This document shows positions 29,128 to 38,488 of a stretch of DNA of 56,390 nucleotides, piece after piece. The position numbers and the translations under genes are program-made. The notes beneath the pieces are model-generated. The model saw only the letters and a program-made list of their open reading frames with translations, did no database searches and was not told where the DNA came from. Source of the DNA: an uncultured Marinoscillum sp. (GTDB lineage Bacteria > Bacteroidota > Bacteroidia > Cytophagales > MED-G16); contig CABZXU010000010.1 of assembly GCA_902529805.1 (NCBI GenBank), forward strand, positions 1-56,390, written 5' to 3'. The first letter of the stretch is position 1. Every line of letters starts with the position of its first letter.

Positions 29128-29957
29128 TATTCAAATACTTTTTTCCAATCTTCTTTAAATTTATTTTTAATTTCATTCAAATCATTTTTGTTAATTAGTG
29201 GGGTTTTAACAATTAAAGAACTTGGAATTATTAATGAAGTATACATAACTAAATGAAATAATAACCACCAAGGTCTATAATAGAGCCAATGTTTTATTTT
29301 GTTTTTATTACTAATCGATTTATTTAGAGTAATTTCTTGATAATCATAATATGTTGGAGGTGTTTTTTTAAAAATTTTACAAAATTTTTGAAGAAAAATA
29401 AGCTGTTTTTCAGAATAGGATTTATGAACAGTATTTAATGATATTTTGCCTTTTGAATATTGAGATTTTATATAATTAGAAATTTTATTTAAATAATTAA
29501 ATGGATTCTTTATTAGATCTTCAAACTTTAAAACCAGCGGTTTTGATTTAGAATATTTTTTAATAATTTTAATTTTGTTCATATAGGTCAAATCAGAATC
29601 TTTCCATATCCCTTTATTATTGATATTATAATAATTTTTAAAACCCCAATGATATCCATTTTTAACTGATTTTTTATATTGAGATGCTAACCATTTATCG
29701 TGTCTTCTAAATACTATAATAATTTTAGTTTGAGGGAAATAAGACATGAACTTTTTAATTTCTCTTTCAAATTGCTGATCAAACTCTCTAGATATTAAAT
29801 ATGATTTATAATTAGTTTTATTAATAATATCAATACAATTTATATAATCGTGAGTGCTTATATATCTAATACTTTTTAAGTAGGGAAAAAAATTTTTTTG
29901 CAAAAATGTAGATCCTGTTTTAGCTAATCCAACATGAAAGTAAATTTCTTTATTCAT
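29124..29957 (-). CDS. Sulfotransferase domain protein
   Basis: This 277-residue protein begins with the PAPS-binding loop YFHVGLAKTGSTFLQKNF (residues 6-23), where KTGST is the 5'-phosphosulfate motif. IIVFRRHDKWLASQYKKSV (about residues 80-98) matches the 3'-phosphate region. KPLVLKFEDLIKNPF is another family segment. A hydrophobic stretch near the C-terminus (LLFHLVMYTSLIIPSSL) may associate with the membrane. It is shorter than, and not closely similar to, the sulfotransferase at 10600. It probably modifies a glycan or lipid; the acceptor is unknown. The gene stands alone. Confidence 0.75.
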   Translation of the reverse strand: MNKEIYFHVGLAKTGSTFLQKNFFPYLKSIRYISTHDYINCIDIINKTNYKSYLISREFDQQFEREIKKFMSYFPQTKIIIVFRRHDKWLASQYKKSVKNGYHWGFKNYYNINNKGIWKDSDLTYMNKIKIIKKYSKSKPLVLKFEDLIKNPFNYLNKISNYIKSQYSKGKISLNTVHKSYSEKQLIFLQKFCKIFKKTPPTYYDYQEITLNKSISNKNKIKHWLYYRPWWLLFHLVMYTSLIIPSSLIVKTPLINKNDLNEIKNKFKEDWKKVFEY

Positions 29958-30033
29958 TATTATTACTAACTATATTAGTATTTTAATAATTTTCTATTTA
30001 AATTTAATAATATATACTAAAAATAATAGTAAT

Positions 30034-30804
30034 ATGATTAAACTTAATGAGAATATAAGGTATTTAAGAAAAAAAATGGGATGGACTCAAGATAAATTTT
30101 CAAAAAAAATTGGAATTAAAAGGTCATTAGTTGGAGCATATGAAGAAGGAAGGGCAGACCCTAGGTTATCCAATTTATTAAAAATTGCATCAACATTTTC
30201 TATTTCATTAGATAACATCCTTACAAAAGATGTTAAAAAAGTTCCAAAAAAAGATTTGCTTTCTTCGTCAAATGAAAAAGTGAAAGTTTTATCGATTACT
30301 GTAGATAATACTGATAATGAAAATATTGAGTTAATTAATGAAAAGGCTTCAGCTGGATATTTAAATTCATATTCTGATTTTGAGTTTATTGAAAGTTTAC
30401 CAAGATTTCAGTTGCCATTTTTAAAAAGTAATGGAACTCATCGTGCATTTGAGATTAAGGGCGATTCTATGTTGCCTTTAAATCCTGGATCTATTGTTAT
30501 TGGTAAATATTTAGAATCTTTACATTATATAAAAAACAATAAAACTTATATAATATTAACAAAAAATGATGGTGTTATCTATAAGAGAGTTTCTTTAGAT
30601 GATGATGGTAAAATTAATTTAATTTCTGATAATATCATTTATAAGCCTTATTCTATTTCTTTGAATGAAATTATTGAAATTTGGGAAGCAATTGGTTTTT
30701 ATAGCCATGATTTACCAAAACCTAATGAAACTATTAATTCACTAAAAACGGTAGTTGAAAATATCAAATCGGATATTAATAGTATTAAAAATAAGATTAG
30801 CTAA
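30034..30804 (+). CDS. XRE/S24 LexA-like transcriptional regulator
   Basis: This 256-residue protein joins a helix-turn-helix domain of the Cro/CI type (about residues 5-62; TQDKFSKKIGIKRSLVGAYE) to a LexA/CI peptidase-like domain. The S24 layout is complete. It has an Ala107-Gly108 bond in EKASAGYLNSY, nucleophile Ser145 in IKGDSMLPL, and general base Lys184 in GVIYKRVSL. The spacings of 38 and 39 residues are near those in LexA. A helical C-terminal tail (about 225-256) is additional. It could repress genes until self-cleavage. No phage genes are near, so it is probably a chromosomal regulator of the kind common in Flavobacteriia. Confidence 0.87.
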   Translation: MIKLNENIRYLRKKMGWTQDKFSKKIGIKRSLVGAYEEGRADPRLSNLLKIASTFSISLDNILTKDVKKVPKKDLLSSSNEKVKVLSITVDNTDNENIELINEKASAGYLNSYSDFEFIESLPRFQLPFLKSNGTHRAFEIKGDSMLPLNPGSIVIGKYLESLHYIKNNKTYIILTKNDGVIYKRVSLDDDGKINLISDNIIYKPYSISLNEIIEIWEAIGFYSHDLPKPNETINSLKTVVENIKSDINSIKNKIS

Positions 30805-30838
30805 AATAGAATATATTTACATTTAATTTTTTAATTAA

Positions 30839-31609
30839 ATGTCATCAAATAATATCATTCAATCATCTCAAAATAAAAAACATAATAATCATCTTCCAAA
30901 AATTAATTATAAAGAATTTGAAAAAGTTATTAAATCAAGAAGAAGTATTAGGTTTTTTACTAAAGAAGTAATTCCTAAAATTGTAATTAAAAATTCTTTA
31001 AACAATGCACTTCTTGCTCCAAATTCTTCAAATTTACAGGTTTGGGAAATTTATTGGGTAAAAAATTTAAACAAAAAGAAAAAACTCATTGAAGCATGTT
31101 TATCTCAACCAGCTGCTTCTACCGCTAAAGAATTATTTGTTTTTGTTGCAAGACCTGATAATTGGAAAAGAAATAATAAATTAATGCTAGATCATATTAA
31201 AAAAAATAATTTAAATTCTAAATTATTTAATTATTATTCTAAAATCACAAAAATTGTATATTCTCAGGGTTTTTTAAACCTTTTTGGTTATATAAAAAAA
31301 ATTCTCGTAATAATAATTGGTTTGTTTAGAGTTATTCCAAGAGAACCTACATCATTTTCGGATATGAAGATTTGGTCACAAAAATCAATTGCTCTAGCAT
31401 GTCAAAATTTTATGTTATCAATGAGAGCATATGGGTATGATACTTGTCCAATGGAAGGAATGGATTCTTTAAAAGTAAAAAAAATTCTTAATTTACCTAG
31501 TAGAGCTCAAATATCAATGGTTATAGGTGCAGGAAGAAGAGACAAAAAAAAAGGTGTAACTGGAGATCAAATTCGATTTGATAATAATTTATTTATAAAA
31601 ATAGTTTGA
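30839..31609 (+). CDS. Nitroreductase family protein
   Basis: This 256-residue FMN-dependent oxidoreductase has the family opening KSRRSIRFFTKEVIP (about residues 32-46) with the FMN-phosphate-binding Arg residues. ALLAPNSSNLQVWEIYWV is the second FMN-contact segment. QKSIALACQNFMLSMRAYGYDTCPMEGMD is represented by its core ACQNFMLSMRAYG and the following CPMEGMD. A hydrophobic insertion around residues 140-165 is longer than usual. The substrate is not predictable. It lies 34 bases downstream of the XRE/S24 regulator and 30 bases upstream of thrS. Confidence 0.83.
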   Translation: MSSNNIIQSSQNKKHNNHLPKINYKEFEKVIKSRRSIRFFTKEVIPKIVIKNSLNNALLAPNSSNLQVWEIYWVKNLNKKKKLIEACLSQPAASTAKELFVFVARPDNWKRNNKLMLDHIKKNNLNSKLFNYYSKITKIVYSQGFLNLFGYIKKILVIIIGLFRVIPREPTSFSDMKIWSQKSIALACQNFMLSMRAYGYDTCPMEGMDSLKVKKILNLPSRAQISMVIGAGRRDKKKGVTGDQIRFDNNLFIKIV

Positions 31610-31639
31610 TGATATTATCTTTATAATTGTGTTTTAATA

Positions 31640-33592
31640 ATGAATAAAGAAGATAAAATAAATATTACATTTCCTGATGGTAACGTCATTTCTTATAGCT
31701 TAGGTATTTCTTGTTTTGAAATTGCTGAAAATATTAGTCAAGGATTTGCCAGAAATCAACTAGTTGCTTCTTTGAATGATGAACTTGTTGATTTATCAAC
31801 AAAAATAAATATTGATTCTCATATCATCTTTTATGGGTGGGATTCTGAGATAGGTAAATCAACATTTTGGCACTCAACAGCACATCTTATGGCTGAAGCT
31901 TTAGAATCCTTATTTACGAATATCAGGTTTGGTATAGGCCCTTCTATTGAAAATGGATTTTATTATGATATTGATTTTGGAAAAAATGAATTTAAAGATG
32001 AAGATAAAGTTAAATTAGAAAATAAAATATTGGAACTTGCCAAACAAAAATGTGAATTTATTAGGGAAGAAGTTTCCAAAAAAAATGCATTAAAATATTT
32101 TAATGATAAAGGTGATAATTATAAAATTGATTTAATTAATGAATTAAATGATGGTGAAATCACATTTTATAAGCAAGGGAATTTTATTGATTTATGTAAA
32201 GGTCCTCATCTACCAAATACTAAGCTAATTAAATCGGTTAAAATTTTAAACATTGCTGGTGCATATTGGAGGGGTGATGAAAAAGGAAAACAATTGACTA
32301 GAATTTATGGTGTTTCTTTTCCTAATAATAAAGAATTATCAAATTTTTTGTTACTTCAAGAAGAAGCTAAAAAAAGAGATCACAGGAAAATAGGTAAAGA
32401 ACTTGAATTATTTACATTTAGTGAAAAAGTAGGCCAAGGTCTTCCTTTATGGTTGCCTAATGGAACAATTGTAAGAGAGTGTTTAATAGATTTTATGAAA
32501 AAAGAACAAATTAAAGAAGGATATTTACCTGTTGTTTCACCTCATATTGGATCTAAGGAGTTGTATGTCACCTCTGGTCATTACGATAAATATGGTGAGT
32601 CATCATTTCAACCTATAAAAACTCCTAATGAAAATGAGGAATTTTTTCTCAAACCAATGAATTGTCCTCATCATTGTGAAATATATAAATCTAAACCAAG
32701 GTCTTATAAAAATTTACCATTAAGATTTGCCGAATTTGGATCTGTATACAGATATGAACAAAGCGGTGAGCTTCATGGTTTAACAAGAGTAAGAGGGTTT
32801 ACACAAGACGATGCACATATATTTTGTACTAATGAACAAGTTAAGACTGAATTTATTAAAGTTATTGATTTGATATTAAAAGTTTTTGATTCTCTTTCAT
32901 TTGATAATTATAGTGTCCAGGTATCATTAAGGGACAAAGAAGATAAATCTAAATATATAGGATCTGATAAAACTTGGAAAATGGCTGAAAATGATATTTT
33001 AGAAGCAGTAAAAGAAAAAAATATAAAGTATTCTATTGAATATGGTGAGGCCGCTTTTTATGGACCAAAATTAGATTTTATGGTAAAGGATTCATTAAAT
33101 AGAAAATGGCAATTAGGAACAATTCAAGTTGATTATCAGCTTCCTGAAAGATTTAAATTAGAGTATATAACTGAAAATAATGATAAAAATACTCCAGTAG
33201 TAATACATAGAGCTCCATTTGGTTCTTTAGAAAGATTTGTAGCACTATTAACTGAACATTGTTATGGTAATTTTCCTTTTTGGTTAGCGCCAATTCAAAT
33301 TACTATTTTATCTATTTCCGATAAGTTTAATACATATAGTGAAAAAGTTTTTGAATCCTTATCTAAATTGAATTTAAGGGTTATTAAAGATTTAAGATCA
33401 GAAAAAATATCAAAAAAAATTAGAGATGCGGAGTTAAAGAAAATCCCATATATGATTATAATAGGTGAAAATGAATTAAAATCAAAAAAAATATCATTAA
33501 GAAAACATACAGAAGGTGATTTAGGAATAATGACTTTAGATCATTTAATTTCTACATTGAGAAAAGAAAAAAATGTTATCATAAATAACTAA
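31640..33592 (+). CDS. thrS: Threonyl-tRNA synthetase
   Basis: This 650-residue class II synthetase has an N-terminal TGS domain (1-65) and an editing domain with HSTAHLMAEALE (zinc/editing His residues) and CKGPHLPNT. The catalytic core includes FLKPMNCPHHCEIYK (Cys ligand of zinc), RFAEFGSVYRYEQSGELHG (motif 2) and PVVIHRAPFGSLERFVA (motif 3). The C-terminal anticodon-binding domain follows. The length is standard. It leads the conserved thrS-infC-rpmI-rplT gene order. Confidence 0.98.
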   Translation: MNKEDKINITFPDGNVISYSLGISCFEIAENISQGFARNQLVASLNDELVDLSTKINIDSHIIFYGWDSEIGKSTFWHSTAHLMAEALESLFTNIRFGIGPSIENGFYYDIDFGKNEFKDEDKVKLENKILELAKQKCEFIREEVSKKNALKYFNDKGDNYKIDLINELNDGEITFYKQGNFIDLCKGPHLPNTKLIKSVKILNIAGAYWRGDEKGKQLTRIYGVSFPNNKELSNFLLLQEEAKKRDHRKIGKELELFTFSEKVGQGLPLWLPNGTIVRECLIDFMKKEQIKEGYLPVVSPHIGSKELYVTSGHYDKYGESSFQPIKTPNENEEFFLKPMNCPHHCEIYKSKPRSYKNLPLRFAEFGSVYRYEQSGELHGLTRVRGFTQDDAHIFCTNEQVKTEFIKVIDLILKVFDSLSFDNYSVQVSLRDKEDKSKYIGSDKTWKMAENDILEAVKEKNIKYSIEYGEAAFYGPKLDFMVKDSLNRKWQLGTIQVDYQLPERFKLEYITENNDKNTPVVIHRAPFGSLERFVALLTEHCYGNFPFWLAPIQITILSISDKFNTYSEKVFESLSKLNLRVIKDLRSEKISKKIRDAELKKIPYMIIIGENELKSKKISLRKHTEGDLGIMTLDHLISTLRKEKNVIINN

Positions 33593-33646
33593 TCATATTC
33601 TTTTTTTTATTTAAATAATTTAGATATTTGCATAAATTTTAAAACT

Positions 33647-34189
33647 ATAAGAAGAAAAAAAACATTTTTTAGAAGAAGACGACCTGAAGAGAAGTTTAAA
33701 ATAAATGAAAAAATTACTTCTCCTAAAGTACGATTGGTTGGAGATAATATCAATATTGATATTTATCCTTTACAGCGAGCATTAGAAATTGCTAATCAAA
33801 AAGGTTTAGATTTAGTTGAAATATCACCTAATTCTGATCCTCCTGTTTGTAAAGTTATTGATTACTCAAAGTTCAAATATTCGCAGAAAAAAAAGCAAAA
33901 ATCAATTAAGTCTAATTCTCAAAAAAATGTTTTAAAAGAAATAAGATTTGGCCCTAACACTGATGAACATGATTTTAATTTTAAATTAAATCATGCTAAA
34001 AAGTTTTTAGGAAATGGTTTTAAGGTAAAAGCTTATGTTCATTTTTTCGGTAGAACAATAGTTTTTAAAGAAAGAGGAGAAATTTTATTACTAAGGTTAG
34101 CTCAAGAATTGGAAGATATTTCAAATGTTGAAGAATTACCTAAATTAGAAGGAAAAAGAATGTTTTTAATGTTAACACCTAAAAAATAA
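33647..34189 (+). CDS. infC: Translation initiation factor IF-3, non-AUG start
   Basis: The protein prevents premature joining of the 50S subunit and checks initiator codons. The frame is open well upstream of the conserved VRLVGDNI, and residues there ([16 protein letters not shown], then INEKI) match the basic N-terminus of Bacteroidota IF-3. No ATG, GTG or well-placed TTG occurs before this part. I place the start at ATA 33647 (180 residues, the same length as E. coli IF-3); ATT at 33626 or ATA at 33632 are alternatives. A TTG at 33734 would cut off the conserved N-terminus. [17 protein letters not shown] and [13 protein letters not shown] are further family motifs. It lies between thrS and rpmI. 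Confidence 0.9.
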   Translation: MRRKKTFFRRRRPEEKFKINEKITSPKVRLVGDNINIDIYPLQRALEIANQKGLDLVEISPNSDPPVCKVIDYSKFKYSQKKKQKSIKSNSQKNVLKEIRFGPNTDEHDFNFKLNHAKKFLGNGFKVKAYVHFFGRTIVFKERGEILLLRLAQELEDISNVEELPKLEGKRMFLMLTPKK

Positions 34190-34194
34190 ATAGT

Positions 34195-34383
34195 ATGCCT
34201 AAAATGAAAACAAAATCAGGTGCTAAAAAAAGATTCAAATTAACTGGATCTGGTAAGATTAAAAGAAAGAACGCCTTTAAAAATCATATATTAACAAAAA
34301 AAGAAACAAAGCAAAAAAGAAATCTAACTAAATCTAGTTTGGTACATAAATCAGATGAAAAGAATATTAGAAAAATGATTTAA
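34195..34383 (+). CDS. rpmI: Ribosomal protein bL35
   Basis: This 62-residue, very basic protein of the large subunit opens with [20 protein letters not shown], the bL35 signature, followed by [15 protein letters not shown]. It lies 5 bases after infC and 10 bases before rplT, in the universal infC-rpmI-rplT order. In many bacteria bL20 controls this operon at the translation level by binding upstream RNA; no such structure could be identified here by eye. Confidence 0.98.
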   Translation: MPKMKTKSGAKKRFKLTGSGKIKRKNAFKNHILTKKETKQKRNLTKSSLVHKSDEKNIRKMI

Positions 34384-34393
34384 ATTTAATTTT

Positions 34394-34738
34394 ATGCCAA
34401 GATCAAGAAACACAGTTGCTTCAAAAAGAAGAAAAAAGAAAATATTAAAATCAGCTAAAGGTTTTTTTGGAAGAAGAAAAAATGTTTGGACTGTAGCAAA
34501 AAATGCTGTAGAAAAGGCACTCTTATACTCATATACTCATAGAAAAAGAAAGAAAAGAGATATGAGAAGTTTATGGATTCAAAGAATTAATGCTGCAGTT
34601 GGTCAACATGATTTGTCTTATTCAAAGTTTATTGGTTTACTACAAAAGAACAATGTTAAACTTAATAGAAAAGTTCTAGCTGATATGGCAATGAATGATC
34701 CAAAATCCTTTTCTGAAGTTCTAAAGACAATTAAATAA
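34394..34738 (+). CDS. rplT: Ribosomal protein bL20
   Basis: This 114-residue basic protein is needed for 50S assembly. Its signatures are [20 protein letters not shown] (N-terminal extension), [10 protein letters not shown], and the globular part [19 protein letters not shown] with [21 protein letters not shown]. The length is normal. It is the last gene of the thrS-infC-rpmI-rplT string and sits 16 bases before the lysA start. Confidence 0.98.
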   Translation: MPRSRNTVASKRRKKKILKSAKGFFGRRKNVWTVAKNAVEKALLYSYTHRKRKKRDMRSLWIQRINAAVGQHDLSYSKFIGLLQKNNVKLNRKVLADMAMNDPKSFSEVLKTIK

Positions 34739-34754
34739 TTTTGAATCTATTATT

Positions 34755-35909
34755 TTGTTTAATTCAGAATTAATTCAAAGACTTAATAAATTAAAAACTC
34801 CTTTTTATTTTTATGATTTAGATCTTTTAGATAAAACTATCTTATCATTAAAAGATTCTCTAGAATTAAACTATAACGTTTATTATGCTATTAAAGCTAA
34901 TAATAATAGTAAAATAATTAAATTGATTAATGATCATAATCTTGGAATTGATGCTGTTAGTGGTGAAGAAATTAATAAAGCATTAAATTGTAAAATAAAT
35001 CCAAAAAAAATTGTTTTTGCCGGAGTTGGAAAAACAAAGGAAGAAATTATTCTTGCTATAAAGAAAAAAATCTATTTATTTAATTGTGAGTCATTTGATG
35101 AAGTTAAGTTAATAGATAAAATTTCTAATGAATTAAATGTAACAACTGAAATAGCTATAAGATTAAATCCAAATATTGATTCAAGAACTCACAAATACAT
35201 AAAAACAGGAATGTTTGATACTAAATTTGGAATACAAATTGATCATTTATCTGATATTTTAGAAAAAATAAAAAACCTTAAAAACATTCATTTAAAAGGT
35301 TATCATTTTCATTTAGGTTCTCAAATTGATGATTTAAACGTTTTTGTTAAGCTATCTCAGGTTTCTAATGAAATAAACTCTTATTTGAAAAATAATAAAT
35401 TTAATATTAGAGATATTAATTTAGGGGGTGGTTTAGGAATAAACTATAAAGAGCCTGATTTAAATTTAATACCAGATTTTAGATCATATTTTAATGTTTT
35501 TAAAAAAAATCTAATTTGTTTTGATAATCAAAAAGTACATTTTGAATTAGGTAGATCTATTGTAGGTCAGTGTGGTTCTTTATTTTCAAGGATATTATAT
35601 TTAAAGAAATCATTTAATAAAAATTTTATGATTATTGATGCTGGTATGACTGAATTGATAAGACCAGCTTTATACAATGCTCATCATCATATTGATAATT
35701 TATCTTCAATTGAAAAAGAAATAAAATATGATATTGTAGGTCCTCTTTGTGAATCATCTGATACTTTTGCTAAAGATTATTATTTAAATGAATCTAAATT
35801 AGGAGATTTAATAGTTATTAGATCTTCTGGAGCATATGGAGAAGTAATGTCTAGTAATTATAATTTAAGAAAAAAAGCAATAGCATATTACTCAAATGAC
35901 CTATTTTAG
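34755..35909 (+). CDS. lysA: Diaminopimelate decarboxylase
   Basis: This 384-residue PLP enzyme of the alanine racemase fold makes L-lysine from meso-diaminopimelate, the last step of lysine synthesis. The Schiff-base Lys is in VYYAIKANNNSKI (about residue 47). GYHFHLGSQI, NLGGGLGINY and the PLP/substrate motifs ELGRSIVGQCG and GPLCESSDTFAKD follow, with SSGAYGEVMSSNYN at the C-terminus. The start is TTG at 34755; no ATG is in frame before the conserved region, and the N-terminal PFYFYDL is preserved with this choice. It lies 16 bases after rplT and 9 bases before the PIG-L gene. Confidence 0.93.
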   Translation: MFNSELIQRLNKLKTPFYFYDLDLLDKTILSLKDSLELNYNVYYAIKANNNSKIIKLINDHNLGIDAVSGEEINKALNCKINPKKIVFAGVGKTKEEIILAIKKKIYLFNCESFDEVKLIDKISNELNVTTEIAIRLNPNIDSRTHKYIKTGMFDTKFGIQIDHLSDILEKIKNLKNIHLKGYHFHLGSQIDDLNVFVKLSQVSNEINSYLKNNKFNIRDINLGGGLGINYKEPDLNLIPDFRSYFNVFKKNLICFDNQKVHFELGRSIVGQCGSLFSRILYLKKSFNKNFMIIDAGMTELIRPALYNAHHHIDNLSSIEKEIKYDIVGPLCESSDTFAKDYYLNESKLGDLIVIRSSGAYGEVMSSNYNLRKKAIAYYSNDLF

Positions 35910-35918
35910 TAGCTAATT

Positions 35919-38396
35919 ATGTTAAGATATTCAATACAATTTTTTTTAATTATATTAATTAATTTCAATCTTCACTCACAAGAGGAAAATAATATATATT
36001 CATCTTCTTCAATAATATCTAAACTTGAAAAATTAAACACATTAGGAAAAGTTTTATATGTAGCAGCTCATCCAGATGATGAAAATACAAGATTAATTAC
36101 CTATTTATCAAATGAAAAAAAATATCAAACTGCCTATCTTTCTTTAACTAGAGGAGATGGTGGTCAAAATTTAATTGGTAAAGATTTAAAAGAAAATTTA
36201 GGTTTAATTAGAACTCAAGAACTATTGGAAGCTAGAAAAATTGATGGAGGTATTCAATTTTTTACTTCAGCTATTGATTTTGGTTATTCAAAAAATTCAA
36301 AAGAATCACTAGAATTTTGGAATGAAGATCAGATATTATATGAATTGGTTTGGATTATTAGAAAGTTTAAACCCGATGTTATTATAACTAGATTTAATGA
36401 AGTTTCAGGCATAACACATGGGCATCATACGGCATCATCAATTTTAACTAATAAAGCATTTCGAATTTCAGGAAACCCTGATATTTTTCAAGATCAACTT
36501 GAATTTTTGGAAACCTGGAAAGCAAAAAGAATTTTTTGGAATACATCAACCAGATTTTTTGATTTAAGTAAATACTCTGATGATGAGATATTAAAAATAG
36601 ATGTGGGCCTATACAACAACATACTTGGCAAGTCCTATAATGAAATTTCTTCTGAAAGCAGATCAATGCATAAAAGTCAAGGTTTTGGATCCCTAAAAAG
36701 AAGGGGGAGTGAAAAAGAGCTATTTATATTAACTCAAGGTGATAAATATGATGATAATTTAATGGATGGTGTAGATGTTACTTGGAATAGATTTGGTGAA
36801 AATAATCAAATTATTGAATACATTAATAATTTAGTCGGTGAGTATGATCCAAAAAAACCTTATAAAACAGTAAAAAAATTATCTATTTTATATGAAAAAG
36901 TAAGTAAGATTAAAGATGAGGGTTGGAAAAAAATTAAATTGAATGAAATAAAAAACCTAATTAAAGCTTGTTTAGGACTTTTTTTCGAATCTTTATCTGA
37001 TGTTTCAATTTCACCTACTGGTGAAAATATTAAAGTTAATTTTGATGCAATTAATAGAAGCCCTATAAACATTAATTTAAAAAAAGTATCAGTTTTTGAC
37101 GAAGATTTTTTGATAGAAAAGGATTTAATTAATAATGAATTTTTTAGGTTAGAAAAAACTATAAAAATACCTGAATCTGAAAATTTTACTGAAAAATATT
37201 GGTTAATGAACAAACCTAATTTTGGTAATTACGATGTTAAAGACCAAGAATTAATTGGAAATCCTGATAATAATTTTCCTGTAGAAACAAATTTTATTTT
37301 TACTCTTAATAATATAGAAATATCTTATACTATTCCTTTATTAAATAAAAAAAATAGTCCTACCAAAGGTGATGATTATAAAATATTTAATATAGGTCTT
37401 CCAATTTATTTGAATCCAAAAAGATACAACGAACTAGTAGTTAATTCAAATAGTCAGACTATTGAAGTAGAGGTTATTTCAGGGAAAGAAAATTTAGATG
37501 CAACTATTTATTTAGATATACCAGAAAATATAAAATATGAACCCAAATATTTTGATCTTTCTTTTAAAGATATAAATGAGAAAAAAATAATAAAATTTAA
37601 TTTAACTCTTCCGGAAAAAGATTCATTTAAAGAAAAGATTATTGTTAAAGCTAAATATAATGATGAGTATTATGAGAGAGGTATAAAAGAAATTAATTAT
37701 GATCATATTATTCAACAAGTAAGATTTCCTTTATCTGAAATAAAAATAATCAAATTTAATATCAAAACTAAAGGAAAAAATGTTGCTTATTTTATGGGTT
37801 CAGGAGATAATATTCCTATCTTTCTTTCTTTAATTGGATACAAAATTGATCTATTAACTTTAGATCAATTAAGTACAGATATTTTGTCAAATTATGATGC
37901 TTTAATTATAGGAATTCGTGCCTATAATGTAAATAAAAAGTTAATTGAAAAAACAAAAGAAATACATGATTATGTCAAAAATGGTGGAAATGTCTTAGTT
38001 CAATACAATACTTCAAGAGGTATTGATGTAAAAGACTTTGCTCCATATAGTTTTAATATTTCTAGAAATAGAACTTCTCAAGAAAATTCAAAAGTTGATA
38101 TTATTAATAAGAATCATATAGCATTAAATTATCCTAATAAAATTCTATTAGAGGATTTTGATAATTGGGTACAAGAAAGAGGATTGTATTTTCCTATCAA
38201 TTGGTCTGATGATTATGAAACATTAATTTCTTCTAATGATTCTGGTGAAAAGCCAAACCATGGCGGTATTTTAATTTCTAAAATCGGAAAAGGGCATTAT
38301 GTATATACATCCTATTCATGGTTTCGACAATTACCATCTGGAGTTAGCGGTGCTTATAAATTGTTTGTTAATTTAATTTCTTTAGGTATAGAATGA
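35919..38396 (+). CDS. Secreted PIG-L (LmbE) family deacetylase
   Basis: This 825-residue exported protein has a signal peptide (1-20, ending LHSQE). An N-terminal PIG-L domain (about 35-300) has the zinc site AAHPDDENTR and a later THGHHTAS with further His ligands, consistent with an N-acetyl sugar deacetylase. The remaining ~500 residues are beta-rich, followed by a C-terminal alpha/beta part (KGKNVAYFMGSGDNIPIFLS, then GGNVLVQYNTSRG) resembling a glutamine-amidotransferase-like ThuA fold. This long form is common in Bacteroidota next to sodium:solute symporters, as here. The substrate may be a GlcNAc-containing compound; this is inference. Confidence 0.9.
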   Translation: MLRYSIQFFLIILINFNLHSQEENNIYSSSSIISKLEKLNTLGKVLYVAAHPDDENTRLITYLSNEKKYQTAYLSLTRGDGGQNLIGKDLKENLGLIRTQELLEARKIDGGIQFFTSAIDFGYSKNSKESLEFWNEDQILYELVWIIRKFKPDVIITRFNEVSGITHGHHTASSILTNKAFRISGNPDIFQDQLEFLETWKAKRIFWNTSTRFFDLSKYSDDEILKIDVGLYNNILGKSYNEISSESRSMHKSQGFGSLKRRGSEKELFILTQGDKYDDNLMDGVDVTWNRFGENNQIIEYINNLVGEYDPKKPYKTVKKLSILYEKVSKIKDEGWKKIKLNEIKNLIKACLGLFFESLSDVSISPTGENIKVNFDAINRSPININLKKVSVFDEDFLIEKDLINNEFFRLEKTIKIPESENFTEKYWLMNKPNFGNYDVKDQELIGNPDNNFPVETNFIFTLNNIEISYTIPLLNKKNSPTKGDDYKIFNIGLPIYLNPKRYNELVVNSNSQTIEVEVISGKENLDATIYLDIPENIKYEPKYFDLSFKDINEKKIIKFNLTLPEKDSFKEKIIVKAKYNDEYYERGIKEINYDHIIQQVRFPLSEIKIIKFNIKTKGKNVAYFMGSGDNIPIFLSLIGYKIDLLTLDQLSTDILSNYDALIIGIRAYNVNKKLIEKTKEIHDYVKNGGNVLVQYNTSRGIDVKDFAPYSFNISRNRTSQENSKVDIINKNHIALNYPNKILLEDFDNWVQERGLYFPINWSDDYETLISSNDSGEKPNHGGILISKIGKGHYVYTSYSWFRQLPSGVSGAYKLFVNLISLGIE

Positions 38397-38488
38397 ATAA
38401 AATAAAATGGAATTTTTTGTATATAATAATAGCTTTTTTATTAATAGTTTATATCTTTTTATTGTCATTATTTACAAATAATTTTTAA
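38393..38488 (+). CDS. Small single-helix membrane protein (31 residues)
   Basis: A short frame starts ATGAATAAAATA: its ATG overlaps the PIG-L stop (ATGA), and its TAA overlaps the ATG of the symporter (TAATG). The product is 31 residues, with a positively charged start (MNKIKW), one hydrophobic helix (about residues 8-26, YIIIAFLLIVYIFLLSLF) and a short polar end. Both overlaps are the tight type used for translational coupling, and the coding potential matches the neighbours. It may be an accessory subunit of the downstream sodium:solute symporter. It is too short for standard gene finding. Confidence 0.75.
   Translation: MNKIKWNFLYIIIAFLLIVYIFLLSLFTNNF

Noticed and set aside
30034-30804. 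Prophage remnant suggested by a CI-like repressor
   Set aside because: No integrase, structural phage gene, att repeat or change in base composition is seen around it. Such regulators are common chromosomal genes in Flavobacteriia.
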